A stretch of 64,000 nucleotides of DNA from Pseudocercospora fijiensis CIRAD86 (taxonomy: Eukaryota; Ascomycota; Dothideomycetes; Mycosphaerellales; Mycosphaerellaceae), in the NCBI RefSeq assembly GCF_000340215.1, contig NW_006921532.1, positions 3,141,337 to 3,205,336 of the forward strand. Reading direction: 5' to 3'. Below are positions 33,580-45,060 of the stretch, one piece after another. The translations under genes and the position numbers were made by a program. The notes under the pieces are model-generated. The model saw only the letters and a program-made list of their open reading frames with translations, was not told where the DNA came from and made no database searches. Every line of letters begins with the position of its first letter. The first letter of the stretch is position 1.

Positions 33580-34441
33580 TTATACTACATGCTTGACCTG
33601 TCGATATCACAGATTAGCCGAGGGCACCTCTGTTGAATGAAGGGCGCGAGCTATCTTTTACCTCAAAGAATCGCTTCAGCCACCACACCTGGAAGATGCC
33701 CTCGCCAACCAATACGCCGAGCTGGAAGATGCTCCACCACTTGACTCGAGCATTGGTGCTCTCAGCAGTGTTGCGATGCGTTCGTTCGCGGACGATGATG
33801 TACCCTTGCTCGTCCTTGACTTGCGCGATGAGCTCAGACATGGCGCGGACTGCTTGAGGTCAGCGATTTATTCACCTTGGTACGGAGAGTGAGCCTCCTT
33901 TCTACGCACCTTCTTTTTCGAGGGGATCTTGTGGAGCCTCGCTCTCAGGGACATAGACGATTCCATGTACGTTGAAGCTGACCTCCTTTGTGTTCGCGGA
34001 CCAGTGCTCGTTGCTGAAGCAGTACGTGTATCTGCCGTCCTCTTTCGCATCGAAGGAATGGTCTCCAGCGCTGACAGTTCGTTCGTTGACCTGATATGCT
34101 CCGTTCGGTGATTGTATCTGGTAGGGTGCGGGTCAGCATATGTATGCTGCTTCATGCATCATCGTAGAGAGTGCTGCTATCCTGCCCCGACTCATGCCCC
34201 AGCGGTGCGCTGGGGGACGAATAATGGCATTGCGGTGTATGCGTACCGAAAAGTCAATGTCAAGATTCCCACTGCCTCCAAATTCCCTGTCGCCAACTTG
34301 AAAAGTGACGGTCATCTTGTCGTCCTTGTGCAATTCCTCGTGGAAGCACTCTCGTGAGTGAGCGCGCAGAAGAATGTTGTGTGCATTTCCCAGCGACACG
34401 AGCGCCAGTAAGGAGAGGAGGAGTTCGAGATGCAGCGCCAT
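33580..34441 (-). CDS. EMP24: p24 family cargo receptor, Emp24 (p24 beta) type, 202 aa
   Basis: Four exons on the minus strand: 34441-34247, 34117-33910, 33849-33662 and an 18-nt last exon 33597-33580. Introns are 129, 60 and 64 nt, all GT..AG. The product has a signal peptide (about 20 residues ending NA), a GOLD domain with the Cys pair in ECFHEE and TYCFSNEHW, a heptad region ending RERTHRNTAESTNARVKWW, one membrane helix and the tail RFFEVKHVV. The di-Phe and terminal VV are the COPII/COPI sorting signals of Emp24/TMED2. Reading through the third donor would instead add an unrelated tail DSSRPSFNRGALG. Emp24 cycles between ER and Golgi with Erv25 and loads GPI-anchored and other cargo. 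The length matches yeast Emp24 closely. Confidence 0.92.
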
Positions 34442-35272
34442 GTTGCCTGATTTGCACTCTCGGGGGTGAATGAGCAGGAGTGAAGAAGGGAAAAGTTGCT
34501 GATGGACGACGGAACTCCTGGAAACGCCTCCAGCTGTCAATCTGTACACGCGACTGCCATGAAAGTCTGGTACTCCGACCCTTGCCAAGCTTTCAGGGAT
34601 CAGCATGACTTCCACTTCACTTCACTGCAATACTCTTCACATGAAATCAATTTTTGGCTTGGCAGCAATGCTCAGGATGTGGCCGTGCTCAAATCATGAC
34701 GCCCAGGTGCGGACGCTGGCTTCGAAGGGTTCATGTGTTTCGATAATGATGCCTTGCAAATTCCCACCAGCTTGCACCAACTGTTTTGCGAGATGCACCT
34801 AGCAACCGTTACAGGTCGGAGCGCCTTCAGTTGAACCCCGCAGAAAGACGCGACACTTCTTCGGTGTCATACCAGCATAGTCTACGTGCAAGCATAGACT
34901 GCGCATCCGAATCAAGTACACCCACCGACTTCGATATGGGCCGACTCGCTACAGATTTCGCTGCTGCTGCGACGATGGCAGACAACCTGCCCCAGAACTT
35001 GCCCCGTGTGTCTATTTTGGATGCGCTCCTTCCACGAAAAATCACATCCCCACCTAAGGTAGGCACGATATCTCACTTAGAGTCTCCTTCACTTTACATT
35101 TCTCATTTGTCAATGTGCTCGACAATGGCAGCACCCAATCTCACTCACGCCTGGCGCGTTTCAAAGAGTCGAAGTACTCCTGCACGCCACCGCAAGATTT
35201 TCCACTGTCAGGATACTGTCTCGGCCCGACCGCTCAGGACTCGTCATCTACAAGCGCAACGACTGCATCATC
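34442..35272. other. Divergent spacer; possible first exon of the SANT-repeat gene
   Basis: Promoters of the divergent emp24 and SANT-repeat genes. An open segment from ATG 34936 or 34975 to a GTAGGC donor after 35057 (MADNLPQNLPRVSILDALL...) could be a first exon of the next gene; of the acceptors tried only one, near 35254, keeps frame. Left undecided. Confidence 0.35.
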
Positions 35273-36574
35273 ATGATCGTGGCCTCTGCCTTCGGAATTG
35301 CTCTCGCGCGACCAAAAGTTTGGCTGACTGATCCTGACACTGGCCAGCCTTTAGGTACTTCGGACGAGAGCATTCGTCCAGGCGTCGGAGACCATGAGAT
35401 CAGAAAGAACAAGCGAGGCAAGATGTTCATGGTCCACCACAAGGGCTCCACGAGTCGTCCTGGCAGTGCAGTCGAAATCGCGGGTGGCAAGAATGGCGAG
35501 AAAGTCAGCACTGAAGACGTTCGGAAGACCAAAGGTGGCGGAGATGAGAAGAAGGATCAAGCTAAGGCTGATGAGAAGAAGCCTGGATCCAAAGAGGATG
35601 AGAGCGGCTTCACCGAGGAGGAAGATGCTAAGCTAATCGAATTCAAGGCACCCGGCAAAGCCAGTAAGCCATGGAAGGAGATCGCTGAGGAGATGGGTCG
35701 GTCGCAGCAGGAACTGAAAGAACGCTGGAAAGTGATCAACCCAAATGCTCAAGGAGACGGCAAGGGCGGTCAAGAGGGACAAGGTAAAGGCGGAAAGAAG
35801 AATGATCAAGGAGGCAAGCAGAAACAGGATGGCGATGGCGGAGATCAGAAGACGGGCAACGAGAAGCAGAACAAGGGTGGCAACAACCAGCAAGGTGGTG
35901 GCAAAAAAGGCAAGGGCAAGAATAAGGAGTGGACTTCAGACGAGGACGCCAAGCTGAAGGAAATGTGGGCTGCTGAAAAGCCCTGGGGTGAGATGCAGAA
36001 CGAGTTCCATTGTGGTCGGGACGTGATTCAGGCTCGTTGGGATGAGATTGGAGATGGCAAAGAACCGTCCAAGCAAGACAGTAACGACAAGAAACCAGGA
36101 CCTAGCAGAGAGTTCACAGAAGACGACGACAAGCAATTGAGAGAGCTCATGAAATCCGGCGCCACCTTTAAGACCATTGCGAAGGCAATGCCAGGCAAAT
36201 CCAAAGCAGACGTCGAAGACCGCTGGAAGGAGATTGACGATTCGAAAAAGCCTGAAGTCAAGCCAGTAGAGCCCCAGAAGGAGGAGGCGAAGAATGCCCC
36301 CAGTGCTAAAGCGGCAAGTGCGAAGGCTGCAAGTGTCGCCAGCAAAGCTCGGAGCCATCAAAGCGAAGTCAGATTCACCATGGGCGAGTGGATGACTCTC
36401 CAGGAGGACGAGTTATTCACTTTTCAGGAGCTGCAACTTCTCTCTCACATCATCATGCGCGACCCGAGCCAGAGCTGGCTGAGAGTGGCCAGTAGCTTCC
36501 ACGACAAGACTGGACGCAGAGTACATCCGGACGATATCCGTGAGAAATTCGAGGCCATGGCTGCCATGGGATGA
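35273..36574 (+). CDS. Lysine-rich protein with repeated Myb/SANT-like modules (433 aa or longer)
   Basis: Open frame from ATG 35273. Three similar modules of about 45 residues follow one another: FTEEEDAKLIEFK...KERWKVIN (about 112-160), WTSDEDAKLKEMW...QARWDEIG (219-262) and FTEDDDKQLRELM...EDRWKEID (279-322). Each starts with an aromatic plus acidic cluster and ends in an R-W-x-x-I helix, as Myb/SANT helices do. A fourth, diverged helical module with WMTLQEDELF lies at 373-425. The linkers are Gly/Lys/Gln-rich and repetitive. The role is probably chromatin- or DNA-associated, by inference from the fold. The hydrophobic start MIVASAFGIALA looks unlike a natural N-terminus of such a protein, so an upstream exon is likely. 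Confidence 0.75.
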   Translation: MIVASAFGIALARPKVWLTDPDTGQPLGTSDESIRPGVGDHEIRKNKRGKMFMVHHKGSTSRPGSAVEIAGGKNGEKVSTEDVRKTKGGGDEKKDQAKADEKKPGSKEDESGFTEEEDAKLIEFKAPGKASKPWKEIAEEMGRSQQELKERWKVINPNAQGDGKGGQEGQGKGGKKNDQGGKQKQDGDGGDQKTGNEKQNKGGNNQQGGGKKGKGKNKEWTSDEDAKLKEMWAAEKPWGEMQNEFHCGRDVIQARWDEIGDGKEPSKQDSNDKKPGPSREFTEDDDKQLRELMKSGATFKTIAKAMPGKSKADVEDRWKEIDDSKKPEVKPVEPQKEEAKNAPSAKAASAKAASVASKARSHQSEVRFTMGEWMTLQEDELFTFQELQLLSHIIMRDPSQSWLRVASSFHDKTGRRVHPDDIREKFEAMAAMG

Positions 36575-36971
36575 GGCAAAGGAGATCAGCTTACTGGTTC
36601 ACGTCATTTCGCTGAATGCTGGATGACTTTTCCCGAAGTTGAAAGTCCATCCAGAAGGCCGCAAGACGGATTGCACTGTGAGACCTGCGGCAACGATTCA
36701 GAGATCCAGCGAGGTCAATATGGAGCCCTGGTCAAGCGCGACCGACATGCTGAGGGTCGCTGACTAAAGCGTGAAGATGGATTCAATCGCTGTGGTTGTG
36801 CTGCCTCATTTGTATCATTCATGCTACTACAGTAGGAGCTGGCATCCTCGTAACTCGTAGCCAAATGCAGTGTCACATTGTAGTAACCTCTTCCATATCC
36901 TTTGCGCCTTGCAACTCCATCTGATGCCGTACGGAACGCTGCAATTCATGATTAAGTCTCGGAGTCTTTGT
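36575..36971. other. Intergenic region between convergent genes
   Basis: About 400 bp of 3' flanks; no gene seen. Confidence 0.5.
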
Positions 36972-37585
36972 CTACTTCTGCTTCAAGCTGGCAGTAATTG
37001 CGCGCTCTTTCTCGACCATCTCGAAGATGTCACCGAACCGATCTGAGGATCGTTAGCCCCTCCGTAGCAACGCGATTCGCCTTGCAGCTTCTGCGACTCA
37101 CTGTTGACCATTGCTTCCTTGTGTGACAGCTGGTCCCATGCCCGTTTGTACTCATCCTGTGCCTTCTTGTTAAGCCAGGCATAGCCAGGCTCGTCCTCGA
37201 CTCGAGAGAATTGGTATCCGCTCGCATGTGTCTTTACCACCTGATCAGCTCTGGCCTTACCATTCGCCATGGCTTGAAGTTCTATCGCCACCATCAGCCC
37301 CCGTTACTTTCATCTTGAAACTGCTCTTGCCAGTAATCTTAATATACCTTCCATATCGTCTGCTCCGTTAGAGATTGTCTGCAGCGGGCGTTTGCCGTTC
37401 GAGTTCGCAATGGAAGAGCCTGAAGCGGAGGTGGGCATGTTGCTGCTGCTGCGCGTTTCGCGTTGTTGTGAATCAGGCGGAGAGGGGACGTCTGCGATGT
37501 TTGCGGTCTGGTTGATTGGCGTGGTGGCTTCTTCGTCACTGTTCTCTGTTGAGGACAGCATCTGGTCTTCTTGAGTTGTTGACAT
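36972..37585 (-). CDS. Small conserved-looking protein of unknown function (162 aa)
   Basis: Three exons: 37585-37348, 37281-37102 and 37042-36972, with introns of 66 and 59 nt bearing GTATAT..TAG and GTGAGT..CAG ends. Start ATG at 37585. The first half is Ser/Thr/Asn/Gln-rich and probably disordered. The second half is a compact charged helical domain, including SGYQFSRVEDEPGYAWLNKK, DEYKRAWDQLSHKEAMVN and RFGDIFEMVEKERAI, that crosses the second junction. The WLNKKAxDEYxRAW part resembles a small HMG-box- or SANT-like helix, but not well enough to name. No targeting signal or membrane segment. Confidence 0.7.
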
Positions 37586-38680
37586 GATAGGCGAAGCTTC
37601 ACTATCTGTGATGTTCACATTCGTTAAGCCAATCACTTGCAGCTGAAGCAATCGGTGCCTGGTGATCAGGCAGGCAGAGAACACCGGTGGAGGAGCTTGA
37701 TGTGAGAGCAGTGGGGCTGGAACTGGAACTCAAACACAACCAAACTATGTCTCACTGGGCAGCAGGCATGTGCAACCATGAGACCCAGTATTAAAAATTA
37801 AAGCATTTATGAGAATGATGCAATTGATAAATATGGACATTGTTCGCGCTGTACCAATGTTCTCTGGTCTGCGTTCCGCCATGGCTCATGTTGCGCTGCG
37901 CACCTGTTCAAGGTCTTGGAACGCACATTCTGAGACTATGTTTGCAATCCCATGGAGGCAGCACTTCCGACTCATCACGAAACAAATCAACCTCTACTCA
38001 CTGGCCCATCACGCCTCGTGAAATGACAATCTTTCCAGTTGATGTTCAGAGCTACAATGAAGTGTTTTGATGTGCTGATGGTGTCTGGATGTCGCCGATT
38101 GAGTGGGCCTCACGTCTTCATTGTATCTTTCAGCTGACCTTGCTCAGACTAGAATATAGACGGTTCTTATGGGTCAAAGAATCTTGCGGAGTTCGGTCGG
38201 AGTTCATCTCATCCTGTCCTGCCATTGATCCTTCGGCGACTTTTCTGCTGACAAGTCGGCATACCACACTGTACCACATGTCTTGTATTAGATCATCATA
38301 CCTCGTAGGCTTTGCCATTTGTCTACACAAGTTCTTCCGACTCTTGGCCCACCTCCCTTGAGGGCGAACGCTAGTCCCCGGTCATTGAACCTCATCTCGG
38401 GTAAGACCTCCTTTTGATGGATTTGAAAGCTGTTCAAATGCCGCGTTGGCTTCTTGCCGCGATACCCGCTAACAGATTTGCACAGGTATCTTCTCGCGAC
38501 GGCGAGCAAGTCTTTAGCTGATTCTCGAAGGTGTTCCCATGGTCCGTTCCTGAAATGCCGACTTGACATCAGTTGTCACGCGAGCTCTATGCCGTCGATG
38601 AGCGCGATAGTGCCATGCCTGTGAATGCTTTGCTTGGCTTCACCAAGTCACGAGGAATTCTGTCAAATGCAAACCAGGGA
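37586..38680. other. Intergenic region left of the Harbinger element
   Basis: Normal composition. Short frames on both strands without recognisable protein. Nothing supported. Confidence 0.5.
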
Positions 38681-38685
38681 CTTGG

Positions 38686-38714
38686 AGCCTGTCTTGTCCA
38701 TAATCCAATCTCTA
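38686..38714 (+). repeat. Left terminal inverted repeat of the Harbinger element
   Basis: First 20 bases identical to the inverted right end, then one C/T difference and further similarity. Preceded by CTTGG. Confidence 0.85.
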
Positions 38715-39072
38715 TATAATCCAAGCGATATTGAACTATAATCTATAAAATTGAATATTATCGATAGGATTATAAGGCGTGTCTTCTGTCCAACGGCCAT
38801 TCAATAGCCCCTTTCTAAGTGCAATCTTCTTAATCGAATATAGACCTCCGCGGCCTCCGGAGTAGCGCTTTTAGCACTAAATAGGGCATATAGACACGGC
38901 TCGATAGCTATTCGATTGGATTAAGGACCGTGCGTTGCAATTAAGGCCGAGGGCAGCGTACGGAACGAAAATAGCGCAAGTCGACGCGTTTTCGGGCGTA
39001 GGAGGGCTTCGTACGGTATACGTTTCTCGGTAGTAGATAGTAGTCGAGGTTCTTACTATAATTGTTAGCAAT

Positions 39073-40230
39073 AATGGACGCTCTCGACCGCTAGCAGATC
39101 GTTAAGCGCAACGTTGTCTTTACCTTCGGAATACTAGCGATACTATTATACTAAATGGCCGCTTCTTCGCGGCCTAGTATACGCACCCTATACCTAGAAG
39201 ATAGCAAAGGCGAGGCCGTTACTGCTAGTCTATTAGTAGAAGATGCTATACGACGATTGTATAGGTATATACGCTTCTACCTAGACGCGTTTATATACCT
39301 CTTTTAGCTTATTTCGCTATACCTGCAGCGTAGAAGATATATTAGCAAAGAACAGAAGGTGCTAATGTTCTTATACGCTTTTACAACTAACAGCTATACT
39401 CGAGACCTAGCCGAAGACTTCTATTACTTAGTCGATAAGTATAGTCGTATAATCTATAAGGTTATAGCCGCTATATTAGAGGTGTATCTAGTAATCGTTA
39501 CTCGAGCCGACAAAGACGACAGTTTAGCGGTAAAGGCAAAGGGTCGGAAATACTAGCCTTAGTTTAAGGACGCAGTTAGTGCGTTAGATGGCTCTTATAT
39601 ACTAGCATACGTACTAGTTGATTAATAAGCGGCCTTCCGTAGTCGTAAAGGAATACTATTATAGAATGTATTAGCGGTAGTAGACTATAATATAAGGTTC
39701 ACTTTTATTCTAGCTAGATAGGAGGGCTCCGCCTACGATAGTCGTATACTTAATAACGCTCGCTCGCACTATAGATTTGATACGCTAGAAGGACGATATT
39801 ATCTCGCGGATGCTAGCTATCTAAATAGCGCTCCTTATATAGTCCTATATAGAGGCGTACGATACTATTTGCGAGAGCAGTACCTAGCTGCAATGCGGCC
39901 GGCGGACTATAAGGAGTTGTTTAACCTTCGCTATAGTTCCCTTCGCAACGTTGTCGAGCGGACTTTTAGTATAATAAAGCGTCGCTTCCGCATATTCGAG
40001 AGTGCGCCGCAGTATAGTATTCGCGCTTAAATAGCTATAGTATACGTTGCTGCTGCCCTCTATAATGTCCTTTAAGAGATAGGCGCGAAGCCGATAGATA
40101 CCTTCGAGCTAGAGGCTAACGAGACTAACGATAGGCCATTCGATAATGCCGCCGCCGCTACGGAAGAAGACAATAGTATTAAAGGACCGATAGATAGGCA
40201 AAGAGATGCTATTGCAATAGAGATGTAGCG
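39073..40230 (+). pseudogene. Harbinger DDE transposase relic (DDE_Tnp_4 type)
   Basis: One frame can be followed from ATG 39073 to about 40230 with no frameshift, only TAG/TAA codons where Gln or Trp is expected. The catalytic motifs remain: Asp in ALDGSYI (family ALDGSHI), Asp in GSAYDSRIL (family GSAHDSRVL) and Glu in SLRNVVERTFSIIKRRF. GRYYLADASY and YRGVRYYL also match. His positions appear as Tyr (CAC/CAT to TAC/TAT), the RIP pattern. The reading frame is dead by nonsense codons although the DDE residues are kept. Confidence 0.85.
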
Positions 40231-40573
40231 GGTATACTAATAGTACCTATAGGATAAGGAAGATAAGGCAATATTGTCTTAGTTGTAAAAGTAGTAGATA
40301 GGCGGGGCTTCTTTGTTCGATAGAAATGTTAAGAATCTTGGTTGTTATTAGATTATAGCTGTTTTGTATAGGATTTCTTATATCGGTAGTGCAATGCTCG
40401 ACTTCCTACTATCCTTAGAAAACTTATTTGCTATAACTTATAGCCAAGAAATATAGTTTTATATTGGAATCTTAGATACTGCTAAAACCGCACTAAAAGC
40501 TATCGATCTAAAGATATTAAAAAAAAGCTATATTCGAGAATAGCTAACCAATCTAACACTTCGGTATTCCAGC

Positions 40574-41590
40574 TTAGGATAACAATTCAAACTCCTCTAA
40601 ATACTTATCTACTAACGCTATCGATATAGCCTGCTACGTATCTAGAGGTGCGCCGAGAAAGATATTAACTATATCACCGTCGTCCGCCGTCGTTATCTTG
40701 CGACACAATAGACGCTTTTGCCTTAAGGTTAGGTCCTAAAGCTCCTTATGTCCTACGACGAAGTCCGCCGAGAAAACTAGCCGCGATAACGCTCGTCCTA
40801 CCGGTAGTAGCGTTGCTATTATCTCCGCCGTACGATACATTGCAGTAACAATATTGTCGACAGTCTGCTATATCCGATTCTGCGCCTCTAAACGACGCCG
40901 CTTTGCCTTAACATTGGCATTATAGATTACCCGCTTTCGAGCCTAGATATCGTCCTTCGGCTACGGTATTTCCGCCTTACTCTTAGTTGCTATAAGAGTT
41001 GGATTAAGAGCTGTTATAGGACTAGGAATCGGACTATTAAGTATAGCTTTAATAGATAGAACATGCTCTCCGGTGGCCGTTGTATCGCTAAACAGCTAGT
41101 CCAGTTTAACTAAGAAGGGAAGCGGCTTCTTTAGGAATTTCTTCGTACGAGGATAGATAGCAATATAGGCCTTTACGACATCGTCCGGAGCGGTTAGACA
41201 GCTACTATTTGGATTAATACCGAAGCTAGATTGAGCTAGCATCTTATGCTACATCTTCTAGTCTGCTTTAAGCGACGATAGCTTATTCTTTATAGAAGCG
41301 GCTATAATACGAGCCTTCCGCTAGGCCTATATAACAATAAGGTTTACTACTATTGCTACTGCAACAAACAGGCCCTTCTTGAAGCTAGAATCCGCCCTCT
41401 TACTATAGTTCTTACACCTATCGATAGCACTATTTATTAAGTACTGCGTCTCGGCATCGTTAAAGCGCTAGTTGCCTTTAACTTCTACCTTAATAGGCGC
41501 TAGATTAGGTGCCTCGTCGAGTGCCTCTTCCTATTACGTATCCGGCAATTGCGAGTAGTTAGGCGGTGGTTCTAGCTAAGAGTACTAAGA
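40574..41590 (-). pseudogene. Harbinger-associated Myb/SANT-like DNA-binding protein relic
   Basis: Minus-strand frame, convergent with the transposase. The Myb_DNA-bind_3 pattern is clear: RFNDAETQYLINS, KRADSSFKKGLF, NKLSSLKAD-stop-K followed by KMLAQSSFGIN, then TAPDDVVKAYIAIYPRTKKF and LFSDTTATGE. The C-terminus is helical and ends at TAA 40574-40576. Internal TAG/TAA codons lie at Trp/Gln positions. In Harbinger elements this second protein helps bring the transposase to the DNA ends. The upstream start is not resolved. Confidence 0.8.
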
Positions 41591-41883
41591 CTGGTCGATT
41601 GCTTAAGAGTCTATTATTTGCTAACAAATTTAGTAGGCAACTAACGACCTATAAGCGACTAGACTAGCAGCAATCTCTTATATCGAACGAGCCGTTATAA
41701 TAGCCTCCTTCTATATTATTTCTACTACCTAAAGTCTACGGAAGTTACGAGATGCGCTAAGAACGCCTTTACCGAGATTGCGACGATACGATAACCGTAC
41801 GAGAAGACATACCTCCTTATCTAATTCACTTATTATAGCGGCCGCTAATACAGTAGGTTATGTGCTAATAAACGCCACGATAT

Positions 41884-41912
41884 TAGAGATTAGATTATGG
41901 ACAAGACAGGCT
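41884..41912 (-). repeat. Right terminal inverted repeat of the Harbinger element
   Basis: Mate of 38686-38714; followed directly by CTTGG. Confidence 0.85.
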
Positions 41913-41917
41913 CTTGG

Positions 41918-42793
41918 ACGCGTAAAGAAGCAGTGGAAAGTAAAAAGCATCATTTCAATTTTCAGCTCATTGAACAGGCCCCGCTCTGGATGCTTGTCAT
42001 AGCTTGGCAAAGGCTTGGCTATCAGCCATTGCACAGGTCCCGAAGGCTACAGTACACAAGAGACTCCTTCATTGGTACAGTATCGCAACTGATTGGAGTA
42101 ACGACGGCAGCCACTCCACTCTACGACACGAAGGCTGCGTAGCATCAACTATCGAGCGCCATATCGCAGCTCAAACAGTCCAGACTAGGCACCAGTCCAC
42201 TCCGTGGCCGAATATGTTTCTTTATCAGAGACGGCCGCGAAAGGGAACACTGTGCCGGCAGAGTTCCAAGGCCGGTAGCCGGGCTAGGGGCTCAAAAAGG
42301 CCAGCTCCGCGACTGGTGAAGAGCATTCCTATGACCTTTCGATCATGCTACTATGCATCTGCCAAGCTTCAACCGAGCTGTGAGCATGGTTCCGCCCTCC
42401 ATGCTGTTCCACGCGACATACCACCTTCATCATCAATGCCTGTTTATCAATGCCGCTGACGTTGGACGGTATCTGGGCAAGCTCTTTTGCAGCTGGCATG
42501 CACAAAACATCTGGTCAGTCTCGTATCTCTCGCGCCGAACGTGTACGCCGAAAACTTTCTGAGGGGTGCTTTTGTGAGATTAGCACCCTGGCCGTGTCCG
42601 GATCTACCGAGCTGCTTGTTGTATACGAGCAGGTGAATAACAGTAGGTAGATAGGCGAGGCAGGGTGCTACATTTACTGAAATACGCATCATCCCTTCTC
42701 TCATTAAGCTCCAGTCTTCCACATGGAGTTTTCCCTTGGCCAGGCTTCTCACTACGAACTGCTGTTAATTCCACCTGGCAGGACGCTGTTGGA
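41918..42793. other. Upstream region of the amino-acid permease
   Basis: Normal composition; overlapping frames without recognisable protein. Likely promoter and leader of the permease. Confidence 0.5.
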
Positions 42794-44884
42794 ATGGCTG
42801 GAATCGTGCCGGCCGGTAACTTGGCCGGTGCTGATCCCAGAACGAGTTCTGAGGTTGATAACATTGTAACTCGACGAGATTCCATCGTGAAGGACACGGC
42901 GCCACCAGAGACACATGGTATGACTTCGTCACGGCTTGTGCAAAGCTCTCTGCTGATATATTTCATCCAGGTCACAACACCATCTATCTTGACAGCAGCA
43001 TCACTTTTGAGGCCTACGACTTCTATGCTGCTCGCGCTCGTGAAGCAGAGAAACACTTCGCCACTGAAAACTTCGTCAAGCAAGTCAGCAAAGTCCTTGT
43101 TGGCAAGAAAGTCGCCAAGGAGCAGCAACCTATCGATGAATATCCAACTGGCACCTCAGAAAACGATCCCAAGCACGAGTCGGCATCTCCTCCAAGCAAT
43201 GGATCTGATACGGCTCCCGGCGAAGACCGCTTTGGAGTGACTGAGACAGAGTGGGAGCAAGCGCAGAGAGCCACAAGAACTGTAACATGGGTCACCATCT
43301 TTGTAAGGTCATGCGCCACGCGAGGATCAAGAATATGCTTGTCTAATAGTGACGGTAGTACCTGATCACCACCGACATCCTTGGACCTTATAACGTTCCG
43401 TGGGCGATCTCGCGGATGGGGTATGGCCCAGGCCTCGCGCTCTACCTCGTATTTGGACTGGTAGGTGCATTCGCTCATCGAACAGTCCAGTCGAAACGAC
43501 AACTAATGATGTCAAGATGGCTTTCTACTCCGGTCTTCAGCTCTGGAAGATGTTCATTGGGCTTGACTCTCCTCGCTATCCAATGCGTAACTTTGGCGAC
43601 CTTGGCTTCCGTGTCTACGGCGGATGGGCCAGACAGCTTGTCAACGTGCTTCAGTCATGCCAATTCTTCCTAAACGTGACATTACTTATTGAGAGCAGTG
43701 GTCAAGGTCTTCAGCAGATGGCTGCGGGCAAGAATGGCAAAGGAGTTCTTTGCTGTAAGCCTTATCTATTCTCTGCTTAGCCAAGGGACCACTAATTGGC
43801 AGAATAGTCGTTGCGGCAGAGGTCATTTTCATGGTTTGTGGTTTCATTTTTGGACAAGTCAGAACACTCCAGCGACTTGGCTTCCTAGCCAATCTTGCGG
43901 TCTGGTTGAACGTCTTTGTGATCTTGATGACGTAAGTTTCGTACTCTGATCGCAGGTAACTTCATCAGCTGACCTCAATACAGCATGGGAGTCGTGCCCA
44001 GCTTTGGACCCAACTACGACGCATCCTTCGCAACATACAAGACTCCGCCAAATCAACCAGTACGAACCAGCGCAAACTGGCCAGAAGGGACCACATTGAA
44101 GGACCGCATCAACGGTCTCATGAACTGCGTTTTCGCCTACGGAGGTGCAACCCTGTTCAACGAACTTATGGCCGAGATGCGAAGACCGATGGACTTCTGG
44201 AAAGGGTTAATTTGCGCAGACATCTTCATCTTCAGCATCTACATCACCATAGGAATGGTCGTCTATTCTTACCAAGGACAGTACACTTTCAACCCGGCAT
44301 ACCAGGGCATTCCAAACTCTGCCTATGCTTGGCAGACTGTGGGCAACGCAATCTCCTTTGTCTCTGGTCTGATTGCCGCACTGCTTTACGGCAACATTGG
44401 TGTCAAGGTCTTCTACGCCGCCGTCTTGCGCGATGTCTTCCGATTCCCACCTCTGGATGAGAGGAAAGGCAAAATCGTCTGGATTGCACTGGTTCCAATT
44501 TACTGGGGACTCGCCTTCATCGTCGCTGCATCGATCCCACAGATAAGCTATTTGATATCATTCGTCGGAGCTGCATTCATACTAGAGTTCAGCTACGTCT
44601 TCCCGCCGCTCTTCATGGTTGGCTACAACGTTCAGAAGGATGCAATGCTGCCAGAAGAACACTTCGATCCAGCAACAGGCCAAGCCACGCGTGTCGACAG
44701 TGGATTTAAGCGCTGGCTCCGAGGATACATGAAGAAGCCGTTCCTCAATACTTTTGATATTTTATATCTCATCGGCGCGCTGGCGACTTCAGGTCTGGGT
44801 ATTTATGCTTCTGTCTTGTCGATGCATGAGTCTTTCCAGACTACGGATTTGACGCCCTTCACTTGCAATTCCCCGACCGGTTAA
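42794..44884 (+). CDS. Neutral amino-acid permease, AAAP family (Mtr-like), 606 aa
   Basis: Six exons: 42794-42917, 42971-43302, 43359-43460, 43517-43754, 43808-43931 and 43984-44884; the five introns are 52-56 nt with GT..AG ends, and every junction keeps the family pattern. A cytosolic N-terminus of about 150 residues (ITFEAYDFYAAR, then an acidic linker) leads to the first helix at YLITTDILGPYNVPWAIS, whose unwound GPYNVPWA loop is typical of AAAP permeases. About eleven membrane helices follow, with FAYGGATLFNELMAEMRRP and ISFVSGLIAALLYGNIG as strong family signatures. The C-terminus is short. The closest known type is Neurospora Mtr, a proton-coupled importer of neutral amino acids at the plasma membrane. 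The Harbinger element lies about 900 bp upstream. Confidence 0.92.
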
Positions 44885-45060
44885 GTAAGGTGAGTGTCGA
44901 GTTGTGGGGCTAATGGTGGTGAGGATATTGTTACGAAGCGCCTTAGCTTGTGAATACCTATTGATTTAGGTCCCCACTCACGCACTGTAGTCACATGCTT
45001 ATGAACACTATAAACACGGGTCTGTCCTTTAGCAGGCGTATGAAGTTACTATAAACACAA
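44885..45060. other. 3' flank of the permease and transition to RIP-mutated DNA
   Basis: Composition changes from normal to TpA-rich between about 45000 and 45060. Confidence 0.5.

Larger units (their letters stand above)
38686..41912 (+). mobile_element. PIF/Harbinger-type DNA transposon, RIP-mutated
   Basis: Terminal inverted repeats of about 29 bp start AGCCTGTCTTGTCCATAATC on both sides (38686 inward and 41912 inward), with a C/T difference at the 21st base that is a CpA-to-TpA change. Directly outside, CTTGG stands at 38681-38685 and again at 41913-41917, an apparent 5-bp target duplication. Inside are a plus-strand DDE transposase and a minus-strand Myb/SANT-like gene, the two-gene set of Harbinger elements. 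The family usually duplicates 3 bp, so the 5-bp repeat is unusual or partly by chance. Confidence 0.85.
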
